Assembly (NCBI GenBank): GCA_046704085.1 | Contig: JBJKSJ010000038.1 | Span: 1 to 64,000 of the forward strand | Direction of reading: 5' to 3' | From: DATBHW01 sp046704085 | GTDB lineage: Bacteria; Chloroflexota; Ktedonobacteria; Ktedonobacterales; DATBGS01 | DNA: 64,000 bases | Part shown: piece by piece, positions 16,561 to 25,288 of the stretch | How the letters are laid out: each line of letters starts with the position of its first letter | Numbering within the stretch: the stretch's first letter is position 1 | Made by a program: the position numbers and the translations under genes | Notes under the pieces: model-generated | What the model was told of the DNA's origin: nothing | What the model saw: the letters and a program-made list of their open reading frames with translations, nothing else | The model's database searches: none

Positions 16561-17865
16561 ATGAAAAAAGTGTATGCGTTGTGGCTCCTGGCCTTTGGCC
16601 TGAAACTCTTCGGCTCTGGCTGGGATACCTCGTGGCACTTCAAATATTTCTTCGATACCTTCTCACCACCACACAACATCAACACTATCGGTTTCGTGCT
16701 GGCCTGGGGACTGGTCTTCTATCACTGGGGCGGCACAGAGTACGCCCAACGCTGGGCCGCGCGCCTGCCCCCTTCGCTCCAGGGTTTCACGCGCAAGTGG
16801 ATACTGGTCGAGCGCCTGGGGCCAAACCGGCACATGGATATGGGGTCGCTCTGGGTGACAACCATCGGCCTGCTCGTCTTCCTGATCGCCGCGCCACTCG
16901 ACCAGATCTGGCATCGCGTCTTTGGCCTTGACCTGACCACCTGGAGTCCGACACACCTGGGACTCTTTGCCGGCACCGAGATTGCCATCCTGGGCGTTCT
17001 CCTGGGCCTGTATCGGCAAGGGCGCACCGCTCAACGCGGCTCCTTTGGTAGCATCGCGTCCGTCCTTTTTGGCGGCTTCTTGCTGGAAGCGTTTCTTTTT
17101 GCCTGCGGCCAGCAAGAATATGGCTACATCACGCTGTACGCGCTCAATCACCCTGAATACGTCACGCTTCAGCACCATACAACCTTTCCCATCCCGGCGA
17201 TGCTCGCCCAGGCCGCGACGCAGGGCGGCGCGCAGGCGCTGGCAACCGGGCAGGTGCCAACCTGGCTTTATCCTCTCTATCAATTGCTGATGACATGCGC
17301 CGTCTTACAATTTGTGCGCCTGCTGCATCGGCGTGTCTGGACGGCCACCGCCGTTGCCGCGCTCTATCTGGCCTATCGCCTGCTGGCGCGCTACATTCTG
17401 CACAACTTCGATTTTCCCGTTTCCTTTGTACCCTATTACCTCATCGGCATCGCGCTGAGCCTGGACCTCTTTGGCTGGTGTGCGCGGCGCTTCTCGCGGC
17501 AGCCTGCGGATGTTACCAGCGCCGGGCCGACTCGCAGACGCACAGACCGCCAGAAAGCGATCCAATGGGGGACGATCCTGTGGGGCACGCTGGCGGCGGC
17601 TGGCGCCACTGCTGCCGTTTATGGGGGCGCCGCCATCATCCAACGATTTGAAGTCATGCCGCCCATCCCGCTGGGCAGCCCGCAATTTGGCTTCCTCAAT
17701 GGTGGCATTCTGCTCGGCTTCCTAATGGCCTGCCTGGGGCTGTGGATTGCGCATCGCGTCGTCGCCATTTTTGCCGCCCAGGCCGAGCTTCAGCAGGCGC
17801 GCAAAGCGGCCAATGCCAGTGCCAAAGCGCTCCCTTCTGCTCCCCTGGCATCCAAGCATGTGTGA
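16561..17865 (+). CDS. Polytopic membrane protein, unknown
   Basis: A 434-residue protein with about nine hydrophobic helices. The start is well supported (GAAGGAGG six bases before the ATG). Notable aromatic/His-rich loops are GSGWDTSWHFKYFFDTFSPP near the N-terminus, and LGPNRHMDMGS, DQIWHRVFG and WSPTHLGLFAG in the first third. Conserved His and Asp in membrane-adjacent loops could bind metal or heme, but this is speculation. The C-terminal tail is Ala/Lys rich. I do not recognise the family. It lies 29 bp upstream of an alpha/beta hydrolase gene, so the two are probably cotranscribed. Confidence 0.7.
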   Translation: MKKVYALWLLAFGLKLFGSGWDTSWHFKYFFDTFSPPHNINTIGFVLAWGLVFYHWGGTEYAQRWAARLPPSLQGFTRKWILVERLGPNRHMDMGSLWVTTIGLLVFLIAAPLDQIWHRVFGLDLTTWSPTHLGLFAGTEIAILGVLLGLYRQGRTAQRGSFGSIASVLFGGFLLEAFLFACGQQEYGYITLYALNHPEYVTLQHHTTFPIPAMLAQAATQGGAQALATGQVPTWLYPLYQLLMTCAVLQFVRLLHRRVWTATAVAALYLAYRLLARYILHNFDFPVSFVPYYLIGIALSLDLFGWCARRFSRQPADVTSAGPTRRRTDRQKAIQWGTILWGTLAAAGATAAVYGGAAIIQRFEVMPPIPLGSPQFGFLNGGILLGFLMACLGLWIAHRVVAIFAAQAELQQARKAANASAKALPSAPLASKHV

Positions 17866-17894
17866 ATCTCAACAGACGAGAGGAAGCAGCAGAT

Positions 17895-18716
17895 ATGGCA
17901 ACCATCACCATCGATAATCTCACCTTCGCCTATCAGCTAGAAAACCCGGACGCTCCAACAACGCCGCTCGTCTTCCTGCATGGCGCCACCCTGACCCACG
18001 AGACCTGGGCCGCGCAGGTAGCGCACTTTGCGCCACACTACCCCGTGCTGGCCTATGACGCGCGCAATCACGGCGGTTCCTCGCTCACGCCCGGCGAGCA
18101 TGACCTGGAGACGCACGCCGAGGATGTGCTGGCGTTGTTGGAGGCATTTGGCTTTGTGGGAAACCGGCAGCCAGTTCTTATCGGCCTGAGTATGGGCGGA
18201 ATGATTGCCATGCGCGCGGCCCTGCGCAGCGCCGACGCCGCGCGCGCGCTCGTCCTGGTCAACACCACCAGCCAGGGGTGGTATCCCCCCGAAGAGCGCG
18301 AGCAGGTACGCGCCACACTGGACCAATTGACGCCAGATACCCTGAAGGAGTGGGGCGGCAAATGGGAAGAGACCTTTTTCACCTCCGCATTCCGGTCTGC
18401 TCACCCGGAGCAGATCGCCGACTGGCGCCGCCGTTTTGAGGCGCAATCTGTCGAACAGTACCGCGAGGCCATGCTAGGCCTGCTGGAGCGCCGCGACATC
18501 AGCGAACATCTAGGCATCATTGATTGCCCCACGCTCGTGTTGGGCGCTGAGCAGGATGTCACCATCCCCTCGCAGCTTGCCGAAAAGCTGGCAAAAGCCA
18601 TTCGCGGCGCGCAGCAACACATTCTGCCCGATTGCGCGCACCTGAGCAACGAAGAGCAACCTGCTGCCTTCAACGCTGTGCTGGAACTATTCTTGCAGCA
18701 ACAGCGAGCAAAATAA
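17895..18716 (+). CDS. Alpha/beta hydrolase (3-oxoadipate enol-lactonase-like)
   Basis: A 273-residue protein with a complete hydrolase pattern. The oxyanion segment is LVFLHGATLTHETW. The nucleophile elbow is LIGLSMGGMIAM (G-L-S-M-G-G, Ser nucleophile), the acid residue is in LVLGAEQDVTIP, and the catalytic His is in LPDCAHLSNEEQPAAFN. The lid carries R-x-x-x-T-L-D-Q-L style helices as in PcaD/haloperoxidase relatives. Actual substrate unknown. The ATG at 17895 follows GAGAGGAAG. It is downstream of the polytopic membrane gene and followed by a 518-bp gap. Confidence 0.85.
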   Translation: MATITIDNLTFAYQLENPDAPTTPLVFLHGATLTHETWAAQVAHFAPHYPVLAYDARNHGGSSLTPGEHDLETHAEDVLALLEAFGFVGNRQPVLIGLSMGGMIAMRAALRSADAARALVLVNTTSQGWYPPEEREQVRATLDQLTPDTLKEWGGKWEETFFTSAFRSAHPEQIADWRRRFEAQSVEQYREAMLGLLERRDISEHLGIIDCPTLVLGAEQDVTIPSQLAEKLAKAIRGAQQHILPDCAHLSNEEQPAAFNAVLELFLQQQRAK

Positions 18717-18778
18717 CATTGTCATAACCGATTTTTAACGGATTTCCCGGTACTCGCCCAAATTCCCGGTAAAACCTC

Positions 18779-18807
18779 TTGACAAGCAACTACTTCCTGA
18801 TTACACT
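18779..18807 (+). promoter_or_regulatory. Sigma70-type promoter for the pentose operon
   Basis: TTGACA (18779-18784), 17 bp, TACACT (18802-18807). This is the only strong promoter-like match in the gap before the binding-protein gene at 19235. Confidence 0.65.
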
Positions 18808-19234
18808 TTCATCAGATGATTGTAAAGAAACTTACCTTACTTACTGGCGGTCCAGCTATTACTATCTAAAGCCAGTTTTCCCGCTTCACACTAACTGCTG
18901 GCCTCTGTACTGAATAGATCATCTGGCCTGTAGGCTTGCTAATCCGTACCTGCCCCAAATAGCATTGCTGCCTGCCACGCTTGAGACGTTGCTATGCCAG
19001 TCTGTACTGGCAGGGGTCTCTCACGAGGCAGTAAGTCTCTTGTAGTTCTGCGCTCTTCGGGGGATCCTGTTCCTCTGAGCCAGCATCAAAGAAAGGGAGG
19101 GGTGAGGCGCTAGAACATCTATTTTCACCCAGGACAGGCCAGGTAATGAGCCTGTCACCATGCCACCGAGGCATGCGTCGGGCTTGATGGTAAGCCCACC
19201 ATCCACTGAAGGAAAACAAAAGGAAGGGGAAAAT
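18808..19234 (+). other. Long untranslated leader upstream of the sugar-binding protein
   Basis: About 420 nt with no convincing gene. Small inverted repeats are visible: TGCCAGTCTGTACTGGCA, GACAGGC...GCCTGTC (near 19134-19160) and GGGCTTGATGGTAAGCCC just before the start. I could not match it to a known riboswitch. It may hold operator sites for the downstream ROK repressor. Confidence 0.4.
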
Positions 19235-20404
19235 ATGCACGCGGCTCTTTTCCATCGGTCAACCCAACGGAATTTCCTCGTAACCCTTCTCAGCGCCGTG
19301 GCTCTTCTCGTCATTCTCGCTGGCTGCGGCAGCAGCGGCTCAGGCAACGGCACTACCAGCAGCCCATCAAACGGCAAAGGCTGCACAAAGGTTGGTGTAC
19401 TCCTGCCGGAATCCAATACCTCGCCTCGGTGGGAGGGCTATGACCACCCGCTGCTCATCCAGCAACTTGAAGCGAACGGCTTCTCCGCCAACAACATTGA
19501 TTACTCCAATGCCAATGGCGATGCCAGCACGCAGCAGACCCAGGCAGAATCTGATCTGACCAAAGGCGACTGCATTCTGATCGTGGCGCCACACGATAGC
19601 GGCGCAGCCGCCGCCATCGTCACCAACGCCAAAAAGCAGAATGTGCCCGTCATCGCTTACGACCGCTTCATTTTCAGCGACAGCCTGAACTACTACGTCT
19701 CCTTCGACGGCGTGGCAGTTGGCAAGCTTCAGGGCCAGTACATCGTTAACCATTATATGGACCCCCAGTACGGTGTCAGCGCCGGTCACAACAACATCGC
19801 GTTCATCAACGGCTCACCGACCGACAACAATGCTACGCTCTTTGCGCAGGGCGCGCACCAAGTCCTCGATCCCCTCATCAACGCTGGCACGCTGAAGAAA
19901 GTCTACGAGCAGTTCACTCCGAACTGGGATCCGCCAACCGGCGAGACTGAGATGGAAGCAGCGCTGACGGCGAACCAGAACAACATCCAGCTTGTCCTCT
20001 CGGCCAACGATGACCTTGGTGGCGCAGCCATCCAGGCACTGAAGGCACAGAATCTGGCTGGCAAGGTTCTCGTCACCGGCCAGGATGCTACCGTATCGGG
20101 CCTCCAGCGGATTCTTGAGGGCACGCAGGCCATGACGGTCTACAAGCCCATCATCAAAGAGGCCACAGCAGCCGCGCAACTGGCGGCAGCACTGCGCGAT
20201 GGCAAGGATGTCAGCACCCTGACAACCGGCGCGACGATCAAGAACCCCCAGGGCAACGCCAGCATCCCCTCCGTGCTTGAGCAGCCTGAAGCGGTCGATA
20301 AGACGAACATGGCTTCGACTGTCATCGCCGACGGCTATGTCACGAAGGCCCAGGTTTGCGCTAACCTGCCGGCTGGCACAGACACTGGCGGCATTTGCTC
20401 CTGA
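19235..20404 (+). CDS. Sugar ABC transporter substrate-binding lipoprotein (XylF/RbsB family)
   Basis: A 389-residue protein. The signal peptide is NFLVTLLSAVALLVILAGC with the lipobox Cys at about residue 31, then a Ser/Gly linker. The mature part has the periplasmic-binding-protein 1 fold: VGVLLPESNTSPRWEG, LIVAPHDSGAAAAIVTNAKK, VPVIAYDRFIFSDSLNYYVSFD, LVLSANDDLGGAAIQAL and VTGQDATVSGLQRI. The YDR and GQDA blocks match D-xylose-binding proteins best. It delivers sugar to the membrane complex encoded next door. AAGGAAGGGGA precedes the ATG. The family and the downstream xylulokinase suggest xylose or a related pentose. Confidence 0.9.
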   Translation: MHAALFHRSTQRNFLVTLLSAVALLVILAGCGSSGSGNGTTSSPSNGKGCTKVGVLLPESNTSPRWEGYDHPLLIQQLEANGFSANNIDYSNANGDASTQQTQAESDLTKGDCILIVAPHDSGAAAAIVTNAKKQNVPVIAYDRFIFSDSLNYYVSFDGVAVGKLQGQYIVNHYMDPQYGVSAGHNNIAFINGSPTDNNATLFAQGAHQVLDPLINAGTLKKVYEQFTPNWDPPTGETEMEAALTANQNNIQLVLSANDDLGGAAIQALKAQNLAGKVLVTGQDATVSGLQRILEGTQAMTVYKPIIKEATAAAQLAAALRDGKDVSTLTTGATIKNPQGNASIPSVLEQPEAVDKTNMASTVIADGYVTKAQVCANLPAGTDTGGICS

Positions 20405-20459
20405 GTCTCGCGCGAGCGGGGGCATGCCCCTTCTCGTGCGCTTGACCGTCTCTTGAATG

Positions 20460-20501
20460 AAGGGGGAGTATGGGCAGCAGTCTTGTCCCGTACTTCCCCT
20501 T
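20460..20501 (+). terminator. Attenuator-like hairpin between binding protein and ATPase genes
   Basis: Imperfect 15-bp inverted repeat (AAGGGGGAGTATGGG / CCCGTACTTCCCCTT, two mismatches), followed by TTTCG on the plus strand. Partial termination here would give more binding protein than transporter. Confidence 0.55.
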
Positions 20502-20615
20502 TTCGTCAAAACCACCCGATTGAGACAAGGTAGCAGGCGATGTGGGCTGCGCGTCATGTCTCACAGGCAACGAGGCAAGTCCCTCCAGCGCCCCAACATA
20601 GTACGGAGAATGGGC

Positions 20616-21500
20616 ATGTCCGAGAATCCTTCTACTTCACCGGATGAGTCAGCGCGTCCCGTGGAGTCGGACGCGGCGACGTTGGTTCGGTCCGCTGCTC
20701 CGGCCTTGCAACTGCGGGGTATCTCCAAGGCGTTTGGCGCGGTCCAGGCGCTCCAGGATGTTGATTTCGAGGTATCCTACGGTGAGGTCGTCGGTCTGGT
20801 TGGCGATAATGGCGCTGGAAAATCAACCCTCATTAAGATCATCGCAGGCACCTACGCCGCCGATAAAGGCGAAATCTTCGTTGACGGCGCAAAAGTGTCG
20901 ATCAGCACCCCCCAGGATGCCAACAAAGTTGGCATCGAAACCGTCTATCAAGACCTCGCGCTCTGCGATAACATGGATGTGGTCGATAACCTCTTTCTTG
21001 GGCGAGAAGAACGCCAGACCATCATCCCATTTCTGGTCCGACCATTGCGCGATCAAGATATGGAGCAGCGCACCCGCGAAGTTCTCAAGCAGCTTGATGT
21101 AAAGTTGCCATCGCTGCGCGTTCCCGTTGAGACGCTTTCTGGCGGGCAGCGGCAATCCATCGCTGTGGCGAAGACGATCCTGCGCCATGCCAAAGTGGTG
21201 CTGCTCGATGAGCCAACAGCGGCGCTAGGTGTTGCCCAGACCAAGCAGGTGCTTGAACTGATCCGTCGGCTGCGTTCGCAGGGTCTGGCAGTCGTCGTTA
21301 TCTCTCACAACCTGGCAGACGTATTCGAGGTGGTTGATCGGGTCATCGTGATGCGGCTGGGACGGCGCATAGCAACCTTCGACATTCGCTCAACGACACA
21401 AGAGCAGGTGGTTGCAGCCATCACTGGCGCAGAGTTTGGCAAATTATTGGACCAAAATGAGAACGGAACCAGCGCTACAGTGGCGGAGGTAGAGCAATGA
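20616..21500 (+). CDS. Sugar ABC transporter ATP-binding protein, single domain (FrcA/XylG-like)
   Basis: A 294-residue protein with one complete ABC domain: Walker A GDNGAGKSTL, Q-loop VYQDLALCDN, signature LSGGQRQSIAV, Walker B VVLLDEPTAAL and the switch His in VVVISHNLADV. RbsA and XylG normally carry two fused ABC domains of about 500 residues in total. This one has a single domain as in FrcA, so it probably works as a homodimer. The ATG at 20616 follows CGGAGA by eight bases; an ATG two codons earlier is possible. The gene overlaps the permease gene by 4 bp. Confidence 0.9.
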   Translation: MSENPSTSPDESARPVESDAATLVRSAAPALQLRGISKAFGAVQALQDVDFEVSYGEVVGLVGDNGAGKSTLIKIIAGTYAADKGEIFVDGAKVSISTPQDANKVGIETVYQDLALCDNMDVVDNLFLGREERQTIIPFLVRPLRDQDMEQRTREVLKQLDVKLPSLRVPVETLSGGQRQSIAVAKTILRHAKVVLLDEPTAALGVAQTKQVLELIRRLRSQGLAVVVISHNLADVFEVVDRVIVMRLGRRIATFDIRSTTQEQVVAAITGAEFGKLLDQNENGTSATVAEVEQ

Positions 21501-22738
21501 GCAGCAAAATTGCACAGGAAAGCACACCACCAGCAACCCAGCAAGCCGGCGCCCCGCCACCCTCCATTCAGGCCACCATCAGTAAATATCTACGTGGCAA
21601 CCTGGGGCCACTGCCGGTCGTCTTGACCCTGATTATTATTGGCGCGTTTTTCCAGATCGCCAGCCAGATCAAATACCAGGAAGGTCTCTTCCTCTCGGCG
21701 CGCAATCTCAACAACCTTGTGCTGCAAATCGCCGTGCTTGGCACGCTCGGTCTGGGTTCAACGCTGGTTCTGCTGATTGGCGAGATCGATCTCTCCCTGG
21801 GAGTCGTCTCCTATCTAACCGGCGCTGTCACCGTGATCTTCTCCGTCTATCATGGCTGGGCAACGATCCCGGCGCTCCTGATCGGCCTGGTGGTGGGCGC
21901 GGCCATTGGGCTGGGCAATGGCTTCTTTGTGGCGATCTTGCGCGTCCCATCATTTATCGTCACGCTCGCCGGTCTGCTGGTCTATCAGGGCGTCGTCATC
22001 CACATCTTATACCCCCAGACCAGCGTCAACGTCTCAGACCCCAACATCAATAACCTGGCAACAAATTACCTGCCAGATTTTCTGGGTATCGGATTACCGC
22101 TGATTGCCGTCATCCTCTATGCTGTGGGCACCTTATACGCCCGCATCCAGCGACAACGACGGGGTCTAGCAGTGGGGCCTGCCTGGACAACCTGGCTGCG
22201 CATTGGCGTGGCGCTCGCGCTGGTCATTGGCGCCATTACTCTGTTCGAGTCTTATCAGGGCGTGCCGCAGTCAGCGACGATCCTGGTGGGTTTGATCCTC
22301 CTCTTCTGGCTGATTTTGCGCTTCACCGCTTTTGGCCGCCACGTCTATGCAGTTGGTGGCAATGCCGAAGCGGCGCGGCGCGCTGGTATTAACGTCACTC
22401 GCACGCGTATCTTCATCTTCATGCTGGCCTCGACATTGGGAGCCGTTGGCGGCATTCTGGCAATCTCGCGGAGCGGTGTTGCCACAGCCCAGGTTGACCC
22501 AACCATCTTGCTGAATGCCATTGCTATCGCCGTCATCGGCGGCGTCAGCCTGTTTGGTGGGCGTGGGTCCGTCTGGGGCATCGTGCTTGGCGCGCTGGTG
22601 ATCGGCAGCATCGCCAATGGCATGTCCTTGCTCAACCAGAATCCAGATGTAGTGTACATAGTCGAGGGAATCGTATTGGTTATCGCTGTCACTGCTGACG
22701 CGCTGGTGCGCCGACGCCGATCTACAGGCTCACGCTAA
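21497..22738 (+). CDS. Sugar ABC transporter permease (XylH family)
   Basis: A 413-residue protein with about ten membrane helices. Signature blocks are LVLLIGEIDLSLGVVSYLTG (the E-I-D-L-S motif of BPD_transp_2 permeases), GLGNGFFVAILRVPSFIVTLAG, GRHVYAVGGNAEAARRAGINV (the EAA-like coupling loop) and GGVSLFGGRGSVWG. The extended length with a helix-linker around residue 215 is typical of xylose permeases rather than ribose permeases. Its ATG overlaps the ATPase stop (ATGA), so translation is coupled. Confidence 0.92.
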   Translation: MSSKIAQESTPPATQQAGAPPPSIQATISKYLRGNLGPLPVVLTLIIIGAFFQIASQIKYQEGLFLSARNLNNLVLQIAVLGTLGLGSTLVLLIGEIDLSLGVVSYLTGAVTVIFSVYHGWATIPALLIGLVVGAAIGLGNGFFVAILRVPSFIVTLAGLLVYQGVVIHILYPQTSVNVSDPNINNLATNYLPDFLGIGLPLIAVILYAVGTLYARIQRQRRGLAVGPAWTTWLRIGVALALVIGAITLFESYQGVPQSATILVGLILLFWLILRFTAFGRHVYAVGGNAEAARRAGINVTRTRIFIFMLASTLGAVGGILAISRSGVATAQVDPTILLNAIAIAVIGGVSLFGGRGSVWGIVLGALVIGSIANGMSLLNQNPDVVYIVEGIVLVIAVTADALVRRRRSTGSR

Positions 22739-22927
22739 GGCAGGGATGCGCAACGCATAGGCACATTTTCGTTCGCAGGGCGAACACCCAGAGAGCCTTT
22801 CAGCTATCATCACGGCAGAACCAGGCTCCCCTCGTCTATTCGTTTGCTCTTCGAGCGCCTCCATGAGCCAGGATAGCTGGTAGTGTTACGAAGTCCATCC
22901 AGCACAGCACTACATCGGGGGAGGAGC

Positions 22928-24190
22928 ATGGCTCGTCTACTGAGTATTCCTGCCGTCCCAGGAAGTCTGCGCCAGATGAATCGCCTCACTATCCTGCAAT
23001 TACTGCGCGCGGAAGGACCAATCTCGAAATCTGATCTTGCTAAACGTAGCGCGATCAGCCGACCAACCGTTTCCAAAGTCGTGGACGACCTGCATGCTGA
23101 CGGACTTGCAGAGAACTTCGGCACGGCTACCCCCTCTTCTGTCGGCGGCAAACCCGCCACGCTCTATCGTTTTAACAGCGGCGCCGTGCGTGTCGGGGCT
23201 GTCCTCTTGACCATTGATGGGGTCTTTGCCGCCATCTGCGACGGCGAGGCGCGTATCCTCTGCAAAAGGGAACAACACTTTCACCTTGACCGTTCCCCTG
23301 CAACGGTCACAGCCATCGTCACCAGCCTTCTTTCCAGGCTGCTCTACGAACTCTCCCTCGCTTCGGATGACCTGCTGGGTATCGGGGTTGGCATTCCAGG
23401 GCTGACCGATAGCGCCAATGGCATCGTCTGTTTTGCGCCACATCTTCCCGGTTGGCACGATGTCCCCCTCCAGCAATGGCTCGCCGATGCCTTTGACGTG
23501 CCAGTCTGGCTCGACAACGATTGCCATATACAGGCGCTGGCCGAGCGTTATCGCGGGCAGGGCGCCGATTGTGATGCCTTGATGTGCGTCGAAACAGGCG
23601 TCGGGCTGGCCGCCGCGTTCCTCTTCAATGGGCAGCTCTATCGCGGTCCAGGCAACACTGCCGGCGAAGTGGGCCATATGACCATCCAGGAGGATGGCCC
23701 GCCTTGCGAATGCGGCAATCGCGGATGCTGGGAATCGCTGGCCTCGACCACCTGGCTGGCGCAGAAAGCGACGCAGGCGCTGCAACAGGGACGGCAGAGT
23801 ACCATTCCCTTGCTGGACGAAGCCGAGGCCCAGGCGGCGGCGGTCTATGCCGCCGCGCTGGCGGGCGATCCGCTGGCGCTCGAACTGGTCAGCGCCCAGG
23901 GGTATCATTTTGGCGTAGGTATTGCCAATTTAGTCAATGCGTTCAACCCGCAGCGCATCATCTTGCATGGAGAAACTATTGCTGGAGGCTTGCCCTTTTT
24001 ACAGGCCGTCCTCCAGACTGTACAGGAGCGCGCGCTGCTGCGCCCGCGTCAGATGGTCGAGATCGTCTTCTCCAATCTGGGCGATGATGTCGGGCTGATC
24101 GGCGGCGCCAGTCTGGTCATTGATACACTCTTCAGCATGCCTGCAATGCCGGAACTCTCAGCAAGCACGCGCCTGTTGAGACGCTCGTGA
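22928..24190 (+). CDS. ROK-family transcriptional repressor (XylR/NagC-like)
   Basis: A 420-residue protein. The N-terminal winged helix-turn-helix is ILQLLRAEGPISKSDLAKRS followed by AISRPTVSKVVDDLHADGLA. The ROK sugar-sensing domain follows: LLGIGVGIPGLTDS, VWLDNDCHIQALAE, GEVGHMTIQEDGPPCECGNR and GCWESLAS (zinc site CxCGxxGC). It probably represses the pentose operon and is released by sugar. It has its own RBS (GGGGGAGGAGC) and a 189-bp gap before it that could hold an operator, but no clear palindrome was found there. Confidence 0.9.
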   Translation: MARLLSIPAVPGSLRQMNRLTILQLLRAEGPISKSDLAKRSAISRPTVSKVVDDLHADGLAENFGTATPSSVGGKPATLYRFNSGAVRVGAVLLTIDGVFAAICDGEARILCKREQHFHLDRSPATVTAIVTSLLSRLLYELSLASDDLLGIGVGIPGLTDSANGIVCFAPHLPGWHDVPLQQWLADAFDVPVWLDNDCHIQALAERYRGQGADCDALMCVETGVGLAAAFLFNGQLYRGPGNTAGEVGHMTIQEDGPPCECGNRGCWESLASTTWLAQKATQALQQGRQSTIPLLDEAEAQAAAVYAAALAGDPLALELVSAQGYHFGVGIANLVNAFNPQRIILHGETIAGGLPFLQAVLQTVQERALLRPRQMVEIVFSNLGDDVGLIGGASLVIDTLFSMPAMPELSASTRLLRRS

Positions 24191-24203
24191 AAGGAAGCTC
24201 CCC

Positions 24204-25268
24204 TTGGCAGAGACACAGCGAGTCAAAAACAGCGTCGGCATCTGGGCCTTTGGCCCCAACGCCACGCGCTTTGTACCCGGCGGCTACCACCCCGAAGTCG
24301 TCAATGAAGATATGGTCACGCGCACGCGCCGGGTGGTCAATGGGCTGGCTGATCTGGTTGATGGGCTGGAATATCACTATCCCGGCGAGATCAACGAGGA
24401 CACGCTAGATGCCATCCGCGCAGCGCTCGGCCCGATAGATATTTACTGCCTGGCCGCCGGGCTGCATCCCGATCCCTATTATGCCCAGGGCACGTTTGTC
24501 AACCCAGATGCCAAAAAACGCCGCCAGGGCATCGACACTCTCAAGCGCGGCGTTGATCTGGCCGCCGCCATTGGCGCGCACTTCATCATCTGGCCTGGCG
24601 CGGAAGGCTATAACTATAACTTCCACCGCGACTACGCCCAGACCTGGGACTGGTTCATCGCTGGCGTGGGCGAAGTGGTGGCGCACGCGGCCAGCAAGGG
24701 TGTGACCGTCTTCCTGGAACATAAAAACTCCGAGCCAGCCATGAACATCCTCATGCGCAACATCGGCATGTGCCTCTACACCATTGACCGCGTTCGGCGG
24801 CTGGGCGTCGATGTCTCGCGGCTCCAGGTCAACATGGACTGGCAGCACCTCATTATGAACGGTGAGAACCTGCCCGAATACGCTGCGCTGCTAGCATCCG
24901 AGGGCCGCCTGGGCCACCAGCACGCCAACTCCGGCTGGGGCACGTTCGACGACGACAACATGACTGGCGCGTCCTTCTTCCTGCAAACGCTTGATCTGGC
25001 GCTGGTTCTTCAAGACGTTGGCTATGGGAAGAACGGCGAGCGCGTCGGCTTCGATCTCTACCCCTATACTGAGGATCAGGTCGCTGCCGTGCGGCGCAGC
25101 GTCTTGCAGTGGGAGTTTATTGACGACCTGGCCGGCAAGGTAGACCGCAGCGCGCTGGCCGCCGCCAAAAGCCGCTCCGATGCAGTGGATGCCTATCGCA
25201 TCATCTTCGAAACGCTGGGCCTGGATGCTGCCTACACGGCGCGCATCATCGAACGCCATAAACACTAA
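24204..25268 (+). CDS. Xylose-isomerase-like TIM-barrel protein
   Basis: A 354-residue protein. The barrel strands and metal ligands of the xylose isomerase-like superfamily are visible: VFLEHKNSEPAMN (Glu ligand), VNMDWQHLIMNGEN (Asp/His), GHQHANSG (His) and VGFDLYPYTEDQ (Asp). It lacks the exact XylA signatures and is shorter than the 390-440 residues of XylA, so it may be a distinct pentose isomerase. Its position between the xyl-type repressor and xylulokinase suggests it converts the imported sugar to the ketose. It starts with TTG at 24204, with AAGGAAG seven bases upstream. Confidence 0.85.
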   Translation: MAETQRVKNSVGIWAFGPNATRFVPGGYHPEVVNEDMVTRTRRVVNGLADLVDGLEYHYPGEINEDTLDAIRAALGPIDIYCLAAGLHPDPYYAQGTFVNPDAKKRRQGIDTLKRGVDLAAAIGAHFIIWPGAEGYNYNFHRDYAQTWDWFIAGVGEVVAHAASKGVTVFLEHKNSEPAMNILMRNIGMCLYTIDRVRRLGVDVSRLQVNMDWQHLIMNGENLPEYAALLASEGRLGHQHANSGWGTFDDDNMTGASFFLQTLDLALVLQDVGYGKNGERVGFDLYPYTEDQVAAVRRSVLQWEFIDDLAGKVDRSALAAAKSRSDAVDAYRIIFETLGLDAAYTARIIERHKH

Positions 25269-25288
25269 CCGTGTAAGGAGGCGCCTGC

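Noticed and set aside
19160..19234. N-terminal extension of the sugar-binding lipoprotein
   Set aside because: It would put 25 polar residues before the signal peptide and lacks an RBS; AAGGAAGGGGA points to 19235.
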